Below are positions 4,781 to 13,156 of a stretch of 30,430 bases of DNA, one piece after another. The number at the start of each line of letters is the position of its first letter. Positions within the stretch are counted from its first letter, which is position 1. Source of the DNA: a virus; IMG/VR virus record IMGVR_UViG_3300042731_004498, positions 1-30,430 of that record; one strand, 5' to 3'. Position numbers and translations under genes: made by a program. The notes beneath the pieces were generated by a model. The model made no database searches. It saw only the letters and a list, made by a program, of their open reading frames with translations, and was not told the DNA's origin.

Positions 4781-6346
4781 CTATGCCAGTAGCCCGGCGC
4801 CCTGGAGTCTGCTCTCGAGTTGATCGACGCGGGTCTGTAGGTTGAGGATCACCGACATGATCGTCTCGAATTCATCTTGGGTGGAGAAGCCCCACGCGCT
4901 CCCCACGCCGGAGTCGACCGGCGTAGCGATCGAATAGTCGGGCGTGGTGGGGCCGGTGTGGGCGATTTGCGTGAGCGCGGCGGTGAGCGCCGCCGGCCGC
5001 ACGACCGGAGTCGCCCCCCAAAACCCGAGCTTCTGAGTTGTGGCCGTGCCGATTTGCGAGCCGGTGGTCGCGTTGACTGCAACGTTCTTGCCGTCCGACA
5101 TCACGAGATCTTGAATGCACCGAACCTGCGAGGCCGTCAGTCGGAGGATATCGGCGGCAGCAACTTGGAGACCGAGCTCGCCACTCGTGCCCCAATCAAG
5201 CTGCGTTTTCGTCGCGCCATTGTTGAGCTCGAGCGTGTCGGGCTTGATCGTCGCTTCGGTCAGGCCCGCAAACAGGAAGTTGATCGCGGTGAGCGTCGAG
5301 CACGTGAGATCGAAACCGCCAAAATCGTTGCCGCCGGAGCCGATGTTCAGGGTCGTGACGTCGGTCGGCTGACTGAAATCGCGAACCAGGAGCTCGGCGA
5401 TCGCGCCGCGCACACCCATTTGCAGCCACGCGGTCGCGCCGGTGTTCCCATTGTTGTAGGTGTTGACGTAGCTGTCGGTCGCGGTGCCGTTCGGGAACAT
5501 GCCGAGGCAAGCGCCGAGGTCCGTGGTCGTTGAGAAAAGCGTGAGGTAGTCGAACCAATTGAGCCCAAAAAAATTCGAGTACGCTGTGAACGTGAGCGCC
5601 GCGACCCCGGCGTTGCCAAACCCGGAGCCGCTCTGGATGGCCGTGATGTCGGCGCGCGGCGCGGTCAGGAAGTCGGCGACAATGACCTCGCCGTCGGTCT
5701 CGATCGAAAGCTTGTTTACCGAGTTGATCCGGAAGTCGATCGACCGACGGAAATCGGTGTCGGGAATCTGGTTGTCGAAGATCAGCGTTTTGCCGGAGGT
5801 CTCAACGCCGGAGATCCGGCGGAGCTCGAGGCCATACTCGACATCGTTCCAGCCGCCGAACGAGCTCACGAAACCATACGTCGCGATCCCGTTGTAGCTC
5901 TGGAAAATGACATCGTTCACGGTGCCCTGCGCGAACACGTCGGGCCGGCCCGGGTCGAGAATGAGCTGGTTAACGCAGGTCCCGAGAGAGCTCGCGATGT
6001 CCCCCATCTTGAAAGTAAACGTGCCGCCCTGGTTCTGATCGGCCCCCCACTGACCCCCGCCGAGAAACATCTCATACTGCGTCGCCGGCCCACCGGAGAC
6101 AACGCCTTTGCATTGCGCGACTCGGCCGCCCTGGTTTTCGAGAAAGAGCGTGCGCCAATAGTTCGTCGCGTCGCCGATGTCGTGAGCGCCGTCGGTATCG
6201 GCGAGGAGGTGCCCGGCCGCGGTCAGAACGTCGAGGTCGGATAGATCCCAGCCGCTCCCCTGGAGGAGTGCGCCGTCCCACCGGGCCAGGGAATGGTCGG
6301 CGCCGCTTCCGATCGAGGCCGCGATCTCGCCGAGCGTCATGCCCAT
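4781..6346 (-). CDS. Tail fibre / appendage protein
   Basis: 521 aa, ATG 6346. It is rich in Gly, Thr, Asn and Asp with alternating short strands, as in trimeric phage fibres. Around residues 35-70 it has LSDLDVLTAAGHLLADTDGAHDIG, and later repeated units of the type GxxxLxLxxNGxTxT. The end is characteristic: near residues 420-490 the pattern NVAVNATTGSQIGTATTQK, then GFWGATPVVRP, is followed by GFSTQDEFETI and a coiled coil (VILNLQTRVDQLESRL). This module closes many phage fibre and appendage proteins and probably trimerises them. It follows two paralogous small virion proteins. Receptor binding is inferred. Confidence 0.65.
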   Translation of the reverse strand: MGMTLGEIAASIGSGADHSLARWDGALLQGSGWDLSDLDVLTAAGHLLADTDGAHDIGDATNYWRTLFLENQGGRVAQCKGVVSGGPATQYEMFLGGGQWGADQNQGGTFTFKMGDIASSLGTCVNQLILDPGRPDVFAQGTVNDVIFQSYNGIATYGFVSSFGGWNDVEYGLELRRISGVETSGKTLIFDNQIPDTDFRRSIDFRINSVNKLSIETDGEVIVADFLTAPRADITAIQSGSGFGNAGVAALTFTAYSNFFGLNWFDYLTLFSTTTDLGACLGMFPNGTATDSYVNTYNNGNTGATAWLQMGVRGAIAELLVRDFSQPTDVTTLNIGSGGNDFGGFDLTCSTLTAINFLFAGLTEATIKPDTLELNNGATKTQLDWGTSGELGLQVAAADILRLTASQVRCIQDLVMSDGKNVAVNATTGSQIGTATTQKLGFWGATPVVRPAALTAALTQIAHTGPTTPDYSIATPVDSGVGSAWGFSTQDEFETIMSVILNLQTRVDQLESRLQGAGLLA

Positions 6347-6350
6347 AGGT

Positions 6351-6725
6351 TCACCGCTCCACCGGGGTAACCGTGAAAGTCACGGTGCCGGCGCTCACGC
6401 CGGCGACGAGAGCGAGCCGATCGAATAGGCCGAGGTCTCGCGCGCCGCCCGACCAACCAACGTCGGCCGTGAGATCGATATCCTGGCCTCCGTTCAGATT
6501 CCCGAGGTTGCGCCAAGAGCCATCGCGATATCCGGCCAAGTAAACATCCGAGAGCGTGCACGCCTCCGACGCGGCGATCGCGAGATCGTAAAGGCGCGGC
6601 GCGCGCCCGCCGATGCGCCAGTCAGTTACGTCTTTGCCGTCGCCGTCGTCGACCGGTGCCGGGAGACTTGCTTGCGCGGCCTCGACCTCGATTGCCTTCG
6701 AGCGTATGAGAGCTGACCGGCCCAT
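6351..6725 (-). CDS. Small virion protein, paralogue B of a tandem pair
   Basis: 124 aa, ATG 6725. Its core aligns with the gene just upstream: a start of type (I/V)E(A)EAAQA(S/T)LPAP, then DG..V.DW, an AGSC/ACTL strand, YLAG, W, LN, IDLTA(D/N)VG, and a closing RLALVAGVSAGTVTFTVTP. The last part (sandwich strands with a TVT..TP end) suggests a beta-sandwich tail-surface protein. It sits between the fibre and its paralogue, with four-base gaps. I do not know the family; a receptor-binding or fibre-connector role is inference. Confidence 0.6.
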   Translation of the reverse strand: MGRSALIRSKAIEVEAAQASLPAPVDDGDGKDVTDWRIGGRAPRLYDLAIAASEACTLSDVYLAGYRDGSWRNLGNLNGGQDIDLTADVGWSGGARDLGLFDRLALVAGVSAGTVTFTVTPVER

Positions 6726-6728
6726 CGC

Positions 6729-7148
6729 CTACCGGAAGTAACGATCGATCTCCTCGATCGGCGTGGCCTTGCATGTGACCGTCGAGGTCGAGAGCGTCCC
6801 GACCACCGCGAGCCGGCGCCACACCCCCACGTTTTCCAGGCATTCGGCAAACCCGACGTTCGCGGTGAGATCGATTTGCGTTGGCACGCCGTTGAGCACG
6901 TTCAGGTATTTGACGAGCCGCCAGTTCTCGTCAGCATCCATGCCCGCCAGGTAGGCGCCGGCGGCAATGTTGCACGAGCCGGCCGCGTCGATCGTGAGCA
7001 TGGTTTTGACATGGGAGTGTCCCTTGCTGGCGCCTTGGCGCCAGTTGTCGGGCACCGCTTCGCCGTCGGACGCGCTCGACGGCGCCGGGAGGGTCGCTTG
7101 TGCGGCCTCGATCTCGAGGGTGATTGAGGGGAGCAAGACTTGTCGCAT
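6729..7148 (-). CDS. Small virion protein, paralogue A of a tandem pair
   Basis: 139 aa, ATG 7148 with AAGGA about 6 nt upstream. It shares IEAAQATLPAP, an acidic DGEAVPDNW segment, AYLAG, W, YLNVLNG, QIDLTANVG, RLAVVGTLSTSTVTCKATP and the final acidic/aromatic residues with the following gene, indicating tandem duplication with substantial divergence. It is predicted to be mostly beta strands. The position downstream of gp48-type and collar-like proteins puts it among tail appendages. Confidence 0.6.
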   Translation of the reverse strand: MRQVLLPSITLEIEAAQATLPAPSSASDGEAVPDNWRQGASKGHSHVKTMLTIDAAGSCNIAAGAYLAGMDADENWRLVKYLNVLNGVPTQIDLTANVGFAECLENVGVWRRLAVVGTLSTSTVTCKATPIEEIDRYFR

Positions 7149-7160
7149 CGGGGATCCTTT

Positions 7161-7676
7161 CTACGGGTGGTCGACCGTGAGCTCGACCAGGAAGTATTTG
7201 CGGCCGATGGTACCGCCCGCGACATCTCCGACGGTGACGCGAACGGTTACACCGGCGGTCAGGGTAAACGGCAACGAGCCACCATTCAACACGACTTCTT
7301 GAAACGTTCCGGCACCGGGCGAGGCGCCGGAGTCGAGTACGCTTTGGGTGTCATCTTTCGCGCTATGCTCGGAGACGGAGACCGCAATCGCGTTGCCGGA
7401 GTTCTCGTGCACGTAGGCCCGCACTTCCTTGATCCGGTCGCCGACGCAGAGCTTACTGCTCGTGTAGGTCACCGTATCGTTGACGGTCGTGGTTTGCCAG
7501 TAGGAGTGATACGCGGTGGGCGCTCCGCCGAGTGCCTGTTGGTTGATCGGATGGAGTTGCACGATCCGTTCGCCGTGCTCGCCGCCTATGATCGCATCTT
7601 GGATATCGTTCATATCTTGCGAGGCAACAGGCGTGCCCGAGCTGTAGGTGCGGTTTCTGCCAGTCGGAAGCGTCAT
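7161..7676 (-). CDS. Putative tail appendage / fibre-attachment protein
   Basis: 171 aa, ATG 7676 with AGGAG at 8 nt. The first 35 residues, with TYSSGTPVASQDMNDIQDAII, match the pattern often found at the N-terminus of fibre-associated virion proteins (YxxGTPVxxxDLNxIQDxI), which probably docks onto the tail. The rest (residues 55-171) is beta-rich with FTLTAGVTVRVTVGDVAG near the end, like a jelly-roll or carbohydrate-binding sandwich. It directly follows the gp48-type protein, where phage Mu encodes its fibre, so it may be the adaptor of a host-binding complex. The function is inferred. Confidence 0.55.
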   Translation of the reverse strand: MTLPTGRNRTYSSGTPVASQDMNDIQDAIIGGEHGERIVQLHPINQQALGGAPTAYHSYWQTTTVNDTVTYTSSKLCVGDRIKEVRAYVHENSGNAIAVSVSEHSAKDDTQSVLDSGASPGAGTFQEVVLNGGSLPFTLTAGVTVRVTVGDVAGGTIGRKYFLVELTVDHP

Positions 7677-7687
7677 GGATCGTTCTC

Positions 7688-9568
7688 CTAGCTACACGGC
7701 GCCTCATCGGCGCCGGCGTCAGTGTCGTCGGCCTCGACGTAGATCGTTGCGGTCGCGCCCGCCTGGCTGTCGGCGGGCTTGATGCCTTCTATGATGGCGC
7801 GCGCGCCGTCGAAATCCGGCGAGCCGCTCAAGGCCGGATCCGCGTAGGCATACCAGTTGAAGACGCGCAGACCGTTCGGCATGAACGCTCGCCATTCGTC
7901 GACGTCGACCTGCGTTGCGCTCGGATTGCTGGCGACATCGGTCATATTCATGATCCCAACGTTGAGCGGAAGATCGATGCCGGTAATCGACGAGGACGCG
8001 GAGTCATCATCAGGATCGGTCGCGTGATAGAACAGGGTCCAGTCGTCGCTGCCGTCAAAGCGCATTCGGATGTAGCCGGGGGGCGAAACCACCGCTTCCT
8101 GGTTCCAGGCCTGCCAACCCCCCGCGGCCGTGTAGACGCGGTAACCGCGCTCGACCGTGCCGCCCGATTTGCGCCAGCCGAAAAACAAGAGATCGCCGGC
8201 GAGGTTGTAGGCGAATAGGCCAATGTAATTGCCATTGTCGAAATTCGAGGCGAGCGTCGAGACGACCTTCACCTGGGTATCGCAACCTTCGGATGGATCG
8301 CCATCTCGGAGATCGCCGTCGATCGGCATCACCAAATACGTCGGTCCGTTCGTATCGTCGCGCGATTCCCACCGCGCATCGGCGCCGCTGTTCGTGATGA
8401 AATGCGCCATGCCGGCAACCGAGGAGACGCCCCCGGCCGGCGAAACTTCGAGCCAGTAATCGGCGAGCGCCGTTGCGAACGCGTCGACGTACCGATTCGT
8501 GTAGTTGAGGATCTCGAGATCGTCGGAGGCGATGTCGAGCACGTCGGCGAGCGCTGTCTTGATGTCCGGCTCAGCGTAACCGTGGCATGTGCGGAGATAG
8601 GAAACGATCCGGTTGCGGCGCGTTTCCGTCGTGTCGAGCGGTCCCGGCGGCAACCGGCAAACGCGCTCCCAATCCTCGAGCATACTCCACGCGCGATCGG
8701 GCGCGTAGTCTTCGCGGAGCTCCTGATTTTTCGAGTAGAACGCGCCGAGGCCATCGCCCTCGACGATGAGCTCGGCCTGGATGCCGCTATCGGGATCGAT
8801 CGAGTAAGCGGTACCGGGCGGCAGCATCGGCCGCACGAGCAAGCGGCCCTCCGGCTGGTGTACGGCGATCCGGCGGTAGGTCTGGCGGATCTCCTCGATC
8901 GACATCTCATGATCGGCGACCAGGATCCCGTCGACATCGGCGGCCAGGAAATACTCGTAATCCGCCCCATTCGGCCGACAGCCGACGGTGACCGGATCGG
9001 CGGCGTTGCCGTCGATGTCGCCATACGTCGACGTGACCTCACCGGCAAGCCAGTCGTTGACGTAGTAGCGGACCCTGACCGAGCTCGCCGAGTACCAATG
9101 GCGAGTCACGGTCAAGAGGAGATAGCCGTCGTCGACGACGGCGAAGGCTTGCGCGGCGGCGCCGGCGATGTCGGGATCGGGCTGGGAAACCGCGGCCCAC
9201 CCGAGTCGCATACTGCCGATCCCGAGGGCCACGCTGAGAACGTCGAGTTGGAGCTGCCAGGCCGAGTCGCAGGCAATGACGATGCCCGCGGTGCCGATCG
9301 TGTCTTGCCCGGAAACATCGTACTTGATCAGGGTTTGGATCGAGAGATCCTTTTCCTGCAACGCGGCGGAACCGATATCGTCGGCGGTCGCGCCTTTGTC
9401 CGTGGTGAAACGCCGGGCCGGGCCGGTGCAGCCATCGACAACCGTGGGGAGCTCGAGGTCGGGGGTCGCGCCGGTGTCTCCCTTCATGTCCTCGACGCCG
9501 CCGGCCGCATCGGAGATGTGCAGACCGGTCGCGCGTTCGCGCAAACGGAGCTGGATGATCGTGCTCAT
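7688..9568 (-). CDS. Mosaic Mu gp48-like (DUF2313) baseplate protein with two inserted beta-sandwich domains
   Basis: 626 aa; ATG 9568 overlaps the upstream stop as ATGA. Residues about 35-240 form a LamG/concanavalin-A-like domain (VRVRYYVNDWLAGE, then VDGILVADHEMSIEEIRQTYRR). Residues about 248-375 match the Mu gp48/YmfQ pattern: MLPPGTAYSIDPDSG, then SMLEDWERVCRLP and TRRNRIVSYLRTCHGYAEPDI. Residues about 385-565 are a second sandwich, similar to glycan-binding or GH-associated domains. The gp48 pattern resumes at about 575-612 (AYADPALSG, GIKPAD, ATATIYVE). In Mu, gp48 follows gp47 at the baseplate. The extra domains probably put carbohydrate-binding surfaces on the wedge; that is inference. 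Confidence 0.65.
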   Translation of the reverse strand: MSTIIQLRLRERATGLHISDAAGGVEDMKGDTGATPDLELPTVVDGCTGPARRFTTDKGATADDIGSAALQEKDLSIQTLIKYDVSGQDTIGTAGIVIACDSAWQLQLDVLSVALGIGSMRLGWAAVSQPDPDIAGAAAQAFAVVDDGYLLLTVTRHWYSASSVRVRYYVNDWLAGEVTSTYGDIDGNAADPVTVGCRPNGADYEYFLAADVDGILVADHEMSIEEIRQTYRRIAVHQPEGRLLVRPMLPPGTAYSIDPDSGIQAELIVEGDGLGAFYSKNQELREDYAPDRAWSMLEDWERVCRLPPGPLDTTETRRNRIVSYLRTCHGYAEPDIKTALADVLDIASDDLEILNYTNRYVDAFATALADYWLEVSPAGGVSSVAGMAHFITNSGADARWESRDDTNGPTYLVMPIDGDLRDGDPSEGCDTQVKVVSTLASNFDNGNYIGLFAYNLAGDLLFFGWRKSGGTVERGYRVYTAAGGWQAWNQEAVVSPPGYIRMRFDGSDDWTLFYHATDPDDDSASSSITGIDLPLNVGIMNMTDVASNPSATQVDVDEWRAFMPNGLRVFNWYAYADPALSGSPDFDGARAIIEGIKPADSQAGATATIYVEADDTDAGADEAPCS

Positions 9569-10332
9569 AGGCCGATGCCTCCGGGTGGATCGTCCGGCAC
9601 GATCCGGGCGCGCGCCGAGGGGAGATCGTTGGTCGGCGCGTGATCGGTCGTGAACACTGGCGCCGCGGCGCCGGCACCGGGCGTGAGATCGTAGCCGTTC
9701 GGCCCCGAGTCATTCCAGTTGTTGTCGAGGCGATAGTAGGCCTCCAGGTCACTCTCATCGCCTTGGAGATGCCATAGGTAGTTGGCGGCGATCTCGTCAT
9801 CGTCGAGCACGCGCGACCAAACCCGCACTTGGTCGAGATCGCCCTCGGCCCAGTGCTGAGGATACGCGGTATTCTTGGCCCCCAGGAAAAACCCCGCGGC
9901 GCTCGCCTGATAGATGTTGCCGATCGTGCCCGTCTTATTGCCGAGCGGTGCCCCGTCGACGTAGTAACGAATGCGCGCGTCGGCCGCCCGGTAGCTCAGC
10001 GCGTAGTGGTGCCATTCGTCTTTCGGGATGTTCAGGCTTCCCGCGGTTGGCCAGTATTTCGTGATCGGCGAATTGCCGTCGAGTGTGTACACGAGATAGA
10101 AACGATTGACGACGCCGGAATTGCCCTCGAGGTAGACGTGGTAGGAGCAATCGCTCGGGTTCAGATACTTGCCGATCGCGGTCCACTGATCATCCGGCGC
10201 GGCGGGATCGACCTTGAACCAAAACTCGAAGGTGCCCTCGGTCAGCTCCAGGTTCGGACAAGAGGCGCCCGCGATCGATGCGTAGTCTTCCTGGTTGAGA
10301 TCGAAGTAGGCGCTATGCGTGTTCGCGGCCAT
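9565..10332 (-). CDS. LamG-like (concanavalin-A fold) virion protein
   Basis: 255 aa, ATG 10332. The pattern is that of a laminin-G-type lectin domain: YFDLNQEDYASIAG, GTFEFWFKVDP, DEWHHYALSYRAADARIRYYVDG, then FFLGAKN, a GDLDQVRVWSRVLDDDEIAANY strand, and a final YYRLDNNWNDSGPNGYDL that resembles the closing strand of LamG repeats. The neighbouring gp48-like protein carries a related domain at its N-terminus (IRYYVDG against VRYYVND), so the two genes look like a duplicated lectin. The position between gp47- and gp48-type genes marks it as a baseplate-associated adhesin, probably binding host surface glycans. Confidence 0.65.
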   Translation of the reverse strand: MAANTHSAYFDLNQEDYASIAGASCPNLELTEGTFEFWFKVDPAAPDDQWTAIGKYLNPSDCSYHVYLEGNSGVVNRFYLVYTLDGNSPITKYWPTAGSLNIPKDEWHHYALSYRAADARIRYYVDGAPLGNKTGTIGNIYQASAAGFFLGAKNTAYPQHWAEGDLDQVRVWSRVLDDDEIAANYLWHLQGDESDLEAYYRLDNNWNDSGPNGYDLTPGAGAAAPVFTTDHAPTNDLPSARARIVPDDPPGGIGL

Positions 10333-10336
10333 TGGC

Positions 10337-11719
10337 TCACTCGTACCTGACCAGGGTCTCCTGGGGGATCAGAAACTCGATCGAATCATCGTTCGGGTAG
10401 ACCGGATCGTCGGGCACAACCGTGCTCGCCGGATCGTCGCACACGGCATCGCGCACGTTCTCGATCGCGAGCGCGACCGCCTCGAGGCGCGACGGGTTGA
10501 GGTCGGAATCCCACTCCCCGGTCCCATAGCTGCCGACCGCCGGGCCGAGCGCATCCATGTGCGCGATCAGCGCGTCGCGCACGTCGTCGATCAGCGGCCC
10601 GCCGGAGTAGACGGTATCCGGGTTGACTGGCGCCGGCACGGGGACCTCCTCGAGCACGACATCGTTCGCGCCGGCGCCGAGCTCGGAAATCGTGTACTGC
10701 TGGCCGGTGCCGTTGCCGGCATTGGTCTTGATCACGAGCCGATCGCCCGCCGCCATATCGCTCGGCCGCGCCGCCGTGAAGGTGAGCGTTTTCGTGCCGG
10801 CAACCCATGAGCTCACGACTGGCGGCGTCGAGTCGTCCCAGTCGCGCACGTAAGCCGCGCCGGGGCGCGGCGTGATCTTCATCTCGATATTCTCCGCCTG
10901 CGTCGTGGTCTCGAGCACGCGGAACGATTTTACGTGGCACGGCCGCTCGAGATCGATCGCATCCTGCAACGCGGTGCGCTCGGTTGCGTTGAGCGCGCGC
11001 ACCGAACCGGAGCCGGTGTGCAACGCGGCGACGTCGACGGAGCCGCGGCCGGCGCGGAGCGGATAGACGTAAGCGGTCGAGATGCCCGTGACCTCGAGTG
11101 CCCACGTGGCGTAATCATTCTGATTGCCGCCGAGGCCCGGCTCGCCGAGCTTGTCGAGGATCCGCGTGCGCCATGCCCCGATCGATTCCTGGTCTTCCCC
11201 GTCTTCGTCGAGGTCAAGCTGTAGCTCGGCCTCGGCCGTGATCCCGGCGGGCGGCGACGAGAACGTGAGAATCTGGCCCGCTTCGAGATGGGTCGCTGAG
11301 CCAGTATCGACCGAGATCACATCCGCATCGAAATAGAGCGCGGCGGGGACGGTCACGTTTTCGTTGAGCTCATAGGTCAGACCGTTTTCGTGGGTAAGTT
11401 GCTCGCCGGCACTCGCCGTCGCTCCGAGCGTTCCGACTACTCGGAGCGCGTCACTCTTGCGGACTACGGTCGCGCCGCGGCGCGGAACGTCGAGCATTCG
11501 GCCCCAGTGTTCGAGGCCGGCCTCGCTCGCGGTGTCGGGGAAGAGATCGTCATACGTGATTTTGCCGGCATTATAGAGACCCCAGAGACCGAACGCGATC
11601 ACGCGAAGTCGCTTCCAGTTATCCGACCACTTGCTCACGTCATGCTGATCGAGTCGCGACTTGAAACTCGCGAGCAAATCATCGTGGATTTCGTCAAGAG
11701 TCGGAACGGTGTAAGACAT
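10337..11719 (-). CDS. Baseplate J-like wedge protein (Mu gp47-like)
   Basis: 460 aa, ATG 11719. It opens with the J-family arrangement (YTVPTLDEIHDDLLASF, then GLWGLYNAGKITYDDLFPDTASEAGLEHWGRML), followed by the typical jelly-roll strand AGEQLTHENGLTYEL and by GEPGLGGNQNDYATWALEVTGISTAYVYPLRAGRGSVDV, the conserved core of P2 gpJ / Mu gp47. An extra beta region (residues about 290-360, WVAGTKTLTFTAARPSDMAAGDRLVI) interrupts the usual C-terminal part. It forms the baseplate wedge with the gp46- and gp48-like neighbours. Family assignment is strong. Confidence 0.85.
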   Translation of the reverse strand: MSYTVPTLDEIHDDLLASFKSRLDQHDVSKWSDNWKRLRVIAFGLWGLYNAGKITYDDLFPDTASEAGLEHWGRMLDVPRRGATVVRKSDALRVVGTLGATASAGEQLTHENGLTYELNENVTVPAALYFDADVISVDTGSATHLEAGQILTFSSPPAGITAEAELQLDLDEDGEDQESIGAWRTRILDKLGEPGLGGNQNDYATWALEVTGISTAYVYPLRAGRGSVDVAALHTGSGSVRALNATERTALQDAIDLERPCHVKSFRVLETTTQAENIEMKITPRPGAAYVRDWDDSTPPVVSSWVAGTKTLTFTAARPSDMAAGDRLVIKTNAGNGTGQQYTISELGAGANDVVLEEVPVPAPVNPDTVYSGGPLIDDVRDALIAHMDALGPAVGSYGTGEWDSDLNPSRLEAVALAIENVRDAVCDDPASTVVPDDPVYPNDDSIEFLIPQETLVRYE

Positions 11720-11720
11720 C

Positions 11721-12107
11721 TCAGAGATCCAATGGTAGGAGGTTTACGAGGTCGAGCTCCTCGCCGGTCTCGAGATCGATCACGGTCGTTTCCGCCGCCG
11801 CCCGATCGACCGCTTGCCGTTCGGCGCGGATGCTTTCGACCGCGATTCGGCCCTCGGCCACGAGCGGCGCGGTGCATTCGTTCAGGATGTCGCGAAGCAC
11901 GGCCGGCGTGCGCAGGGTCGATTTGCCGCGGGCGAGCTCGTAAAAACGTGAGCCGGCATCGGGATCGCCGGCCCAGTTCTCGAGCTCGCCGACCACTTGA
12001 TGATAGAGCGCGGTCTCCGCGCTCCGGGTGAGCTCCCATGTCCCCGTCGAGGCATCAAAAATGTAGTCTCGGGTGAGAGGGTCGATTCTGCGGTCGAGTC
12101 CTGCCAT
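11721..12107 (-). CDS. Mu gp46-like baseplate protein
   Basis: 128 aa. ATG 12107 is 8 bases after the upstream stop. It begins MAGLDRRIDPLTRDYIFDASTG, matching the small Mu gp46 family that opens with D.R..P.TGD, and has the helical middle segment SRFYELARGKSTLRTPAVLRDILNECTAPLVAEGRI and a beta C-terminus ending VIDLETGEELDLVNLLPLDL. These proteins are wedge components adjacent to gp47 in contractile tails (analogous to P2 W and T4 gp25). It lies directly before the gp47-like gene, as in Mu. Confidence 0.75.
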   Translation of the reverse strand: MAGLDRRIDPLTRDYIFDASTGTWELTRSAETALYHQVVGELENWAGDPDAGSRFYELARGKSTLRTPAVLRDILNECTAPLVAEGRIAVESIRAERQAVDRAAAETTVIDLETGEELDLVNLLPLDL

Positions 12108-12115
12108 GCCTATGC

Positions 12116-12607
12116 CTACGTGATGGTTTTGATCACCGGCCCCGGAAACGTGGCCGTCCCTTTGCCGTCGGTCGCGGGGTGGATGTCGGCGGCAAGCGCG
12201 GCGGCGGATTGGGCGCGCGAGCGCCGATTGGTCGTGTTCGCGGTGAAGGTCGCGGCCAACGCGGCCTGCAAGCCGGCGAACGTCGGTTTCGTCACCGCGG
12301 TTGCGCCACTGAAAAACGAGGCGGGAAACGCGACCATGCGATCCCACAGCCGATTGAAACACTTGATCACTTCGGCGGCGCCCTCGCTCGCCGAGTCGCC
12401 GGCCTCGAAATCGACGACCGAGGCCATGCCGGTAACTTGCGCCTGGACAGCGGCGGCGATGATCGGCACCGGGGACCCCCCGTTTGCGATCGCGTTGTCC
12501 ATATAGTCGGCATAGGCTTGCGCCAGCGCGGTTGCAGCATCGCCCTCGCTCATGGTTGGCACCATATTCGCGAGCTCCGCGGCCAGCGTGCTTTCGGAAA
12601 GTGCCAC
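12116..12607 (-). CDS. Hypothetical structural protein between spike and wedge genes
   Basis: 163 aa. GTG 12607 begins immediately after the upstream TAG (TAGGTG). It is rich in Ala, Thr and Ser: helices ALAQAYADYMDNAIANGG and SASEGAAEVIKCFNRLWDRM are followed by FAGLQAALAATFTANTT. It has no signal peptide, Cys cluster or known domain. Mu does not have a gene of this kind between gp45 and gp46, so this is an insertion relative to the reference order. It is probably a virion or baseplate assembly component, by position only. Confidence 0.6.
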   Translation of the reverse strand: MALSESTLAAELANMVPTMSEGDAATALAQAYADYMDNAIANGGSPVPIIAAAVQAQVTGMASVVDFEAGDSASEGAAEVIKCFNRLWDRMVAFPASFFSGATAVTKPTFAGLQAALAATFTANTTNRRSRAQSAAALAADIHPATDGKGTATFPGPVIKTIT

Positions 12608-13156
12608 CTATTCGCCCTCCACATTGCTTGTGCCGGCGTTGCCGGCGTTGTCGGGAACGCCGGTCGGCCCGGTGCCGGAGGGATGGACATGCGCGTCATA
12701 GGCCGAGGCGCGCACGAGGGCATCGCTACTGCCCCCGTCCGTGCGGAGATAGACCTTGCGCCCGCTCGCGCAATTGATTTCCACGTCGCCGTCTTTCGTC
12801 AGTTTCGCCAGTGCGCCGGCTTCGTTGAAAATTGCCGTTTCGCCCGCTTCGAGCTCCACGCGGATCGACTCGTCGCGAGTCGCGACGATCACCGGGTGCG
12901 CACTTTTGCCGCCGATCTTGACAAGAATCGCCTCGGCATTGCCGGCGTCGAGGCTTGTTTGTGTCGGTCGCGAAGCAAAGCCGATGCCCTGAAACGCCGG
13001 CGCGTCATCCTCGGTCTCATCCTCATGGCCGAGGAGTTGCCACAAACCGCCGGGGGTCGCGGCGATCACGAGCCGGCGGATCGCCGCCCGGCCCTCGACG
13101 GCGGCGCGGCCCGTTGTGCGGCGCACTCTCGCGCCCAGTCTGTGGAGTCGACTCAT
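12608..13156 (-). CDS. Baseplate spike / central puncturing protein (Mu gp45-like)
   Basis: 182 aa. ATG 13156 overlaps the upstream stop as ATGA. Residues 37-115 follow the Mu gp45 pattern: GLWQLLGHEDETED, then FQGIGFASRPTQ, the OB-type strand ILVKIGG, PVIVATRD, LEAGETAIFNEAG. Residues about 118-140 (AKLTKDGDVEINCASGRKVYL) look like the triple-stranded beta-helix of the spike shaft. The tip carries H156-V157-H158; an HxH motif at the apex coordinates an iron ion in the gpV/gp45 spikes. The trimer would cap the tail tube and pierce the outer membrane. Confidence is high. Confidence 0.85.
   Translation of the reverse strand: MSRLHRLGARVRRTTGRAAVEGRAAIRRLVIAATPGGLWQLLGHEDETEDDAPAFQGIGFASRPTQTSLDAGNAEAILVKIGGKSAHPVIVATRDESIRVELEAGETAIFNEAGALAKLTKDGDVEINCASGRKVYLRTDGGSSDALVRASAYDAHVHPSGTGPTGVPDNAGNAGTSNVEGE

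Noticed and set aside
8402-9643. 413-codon plus-strand frame opposite the gp48-like gene
   Set aside because: Antisense shadow of a recognised protein, with low-complexity Arg/Gly/Asp composition and no domain.
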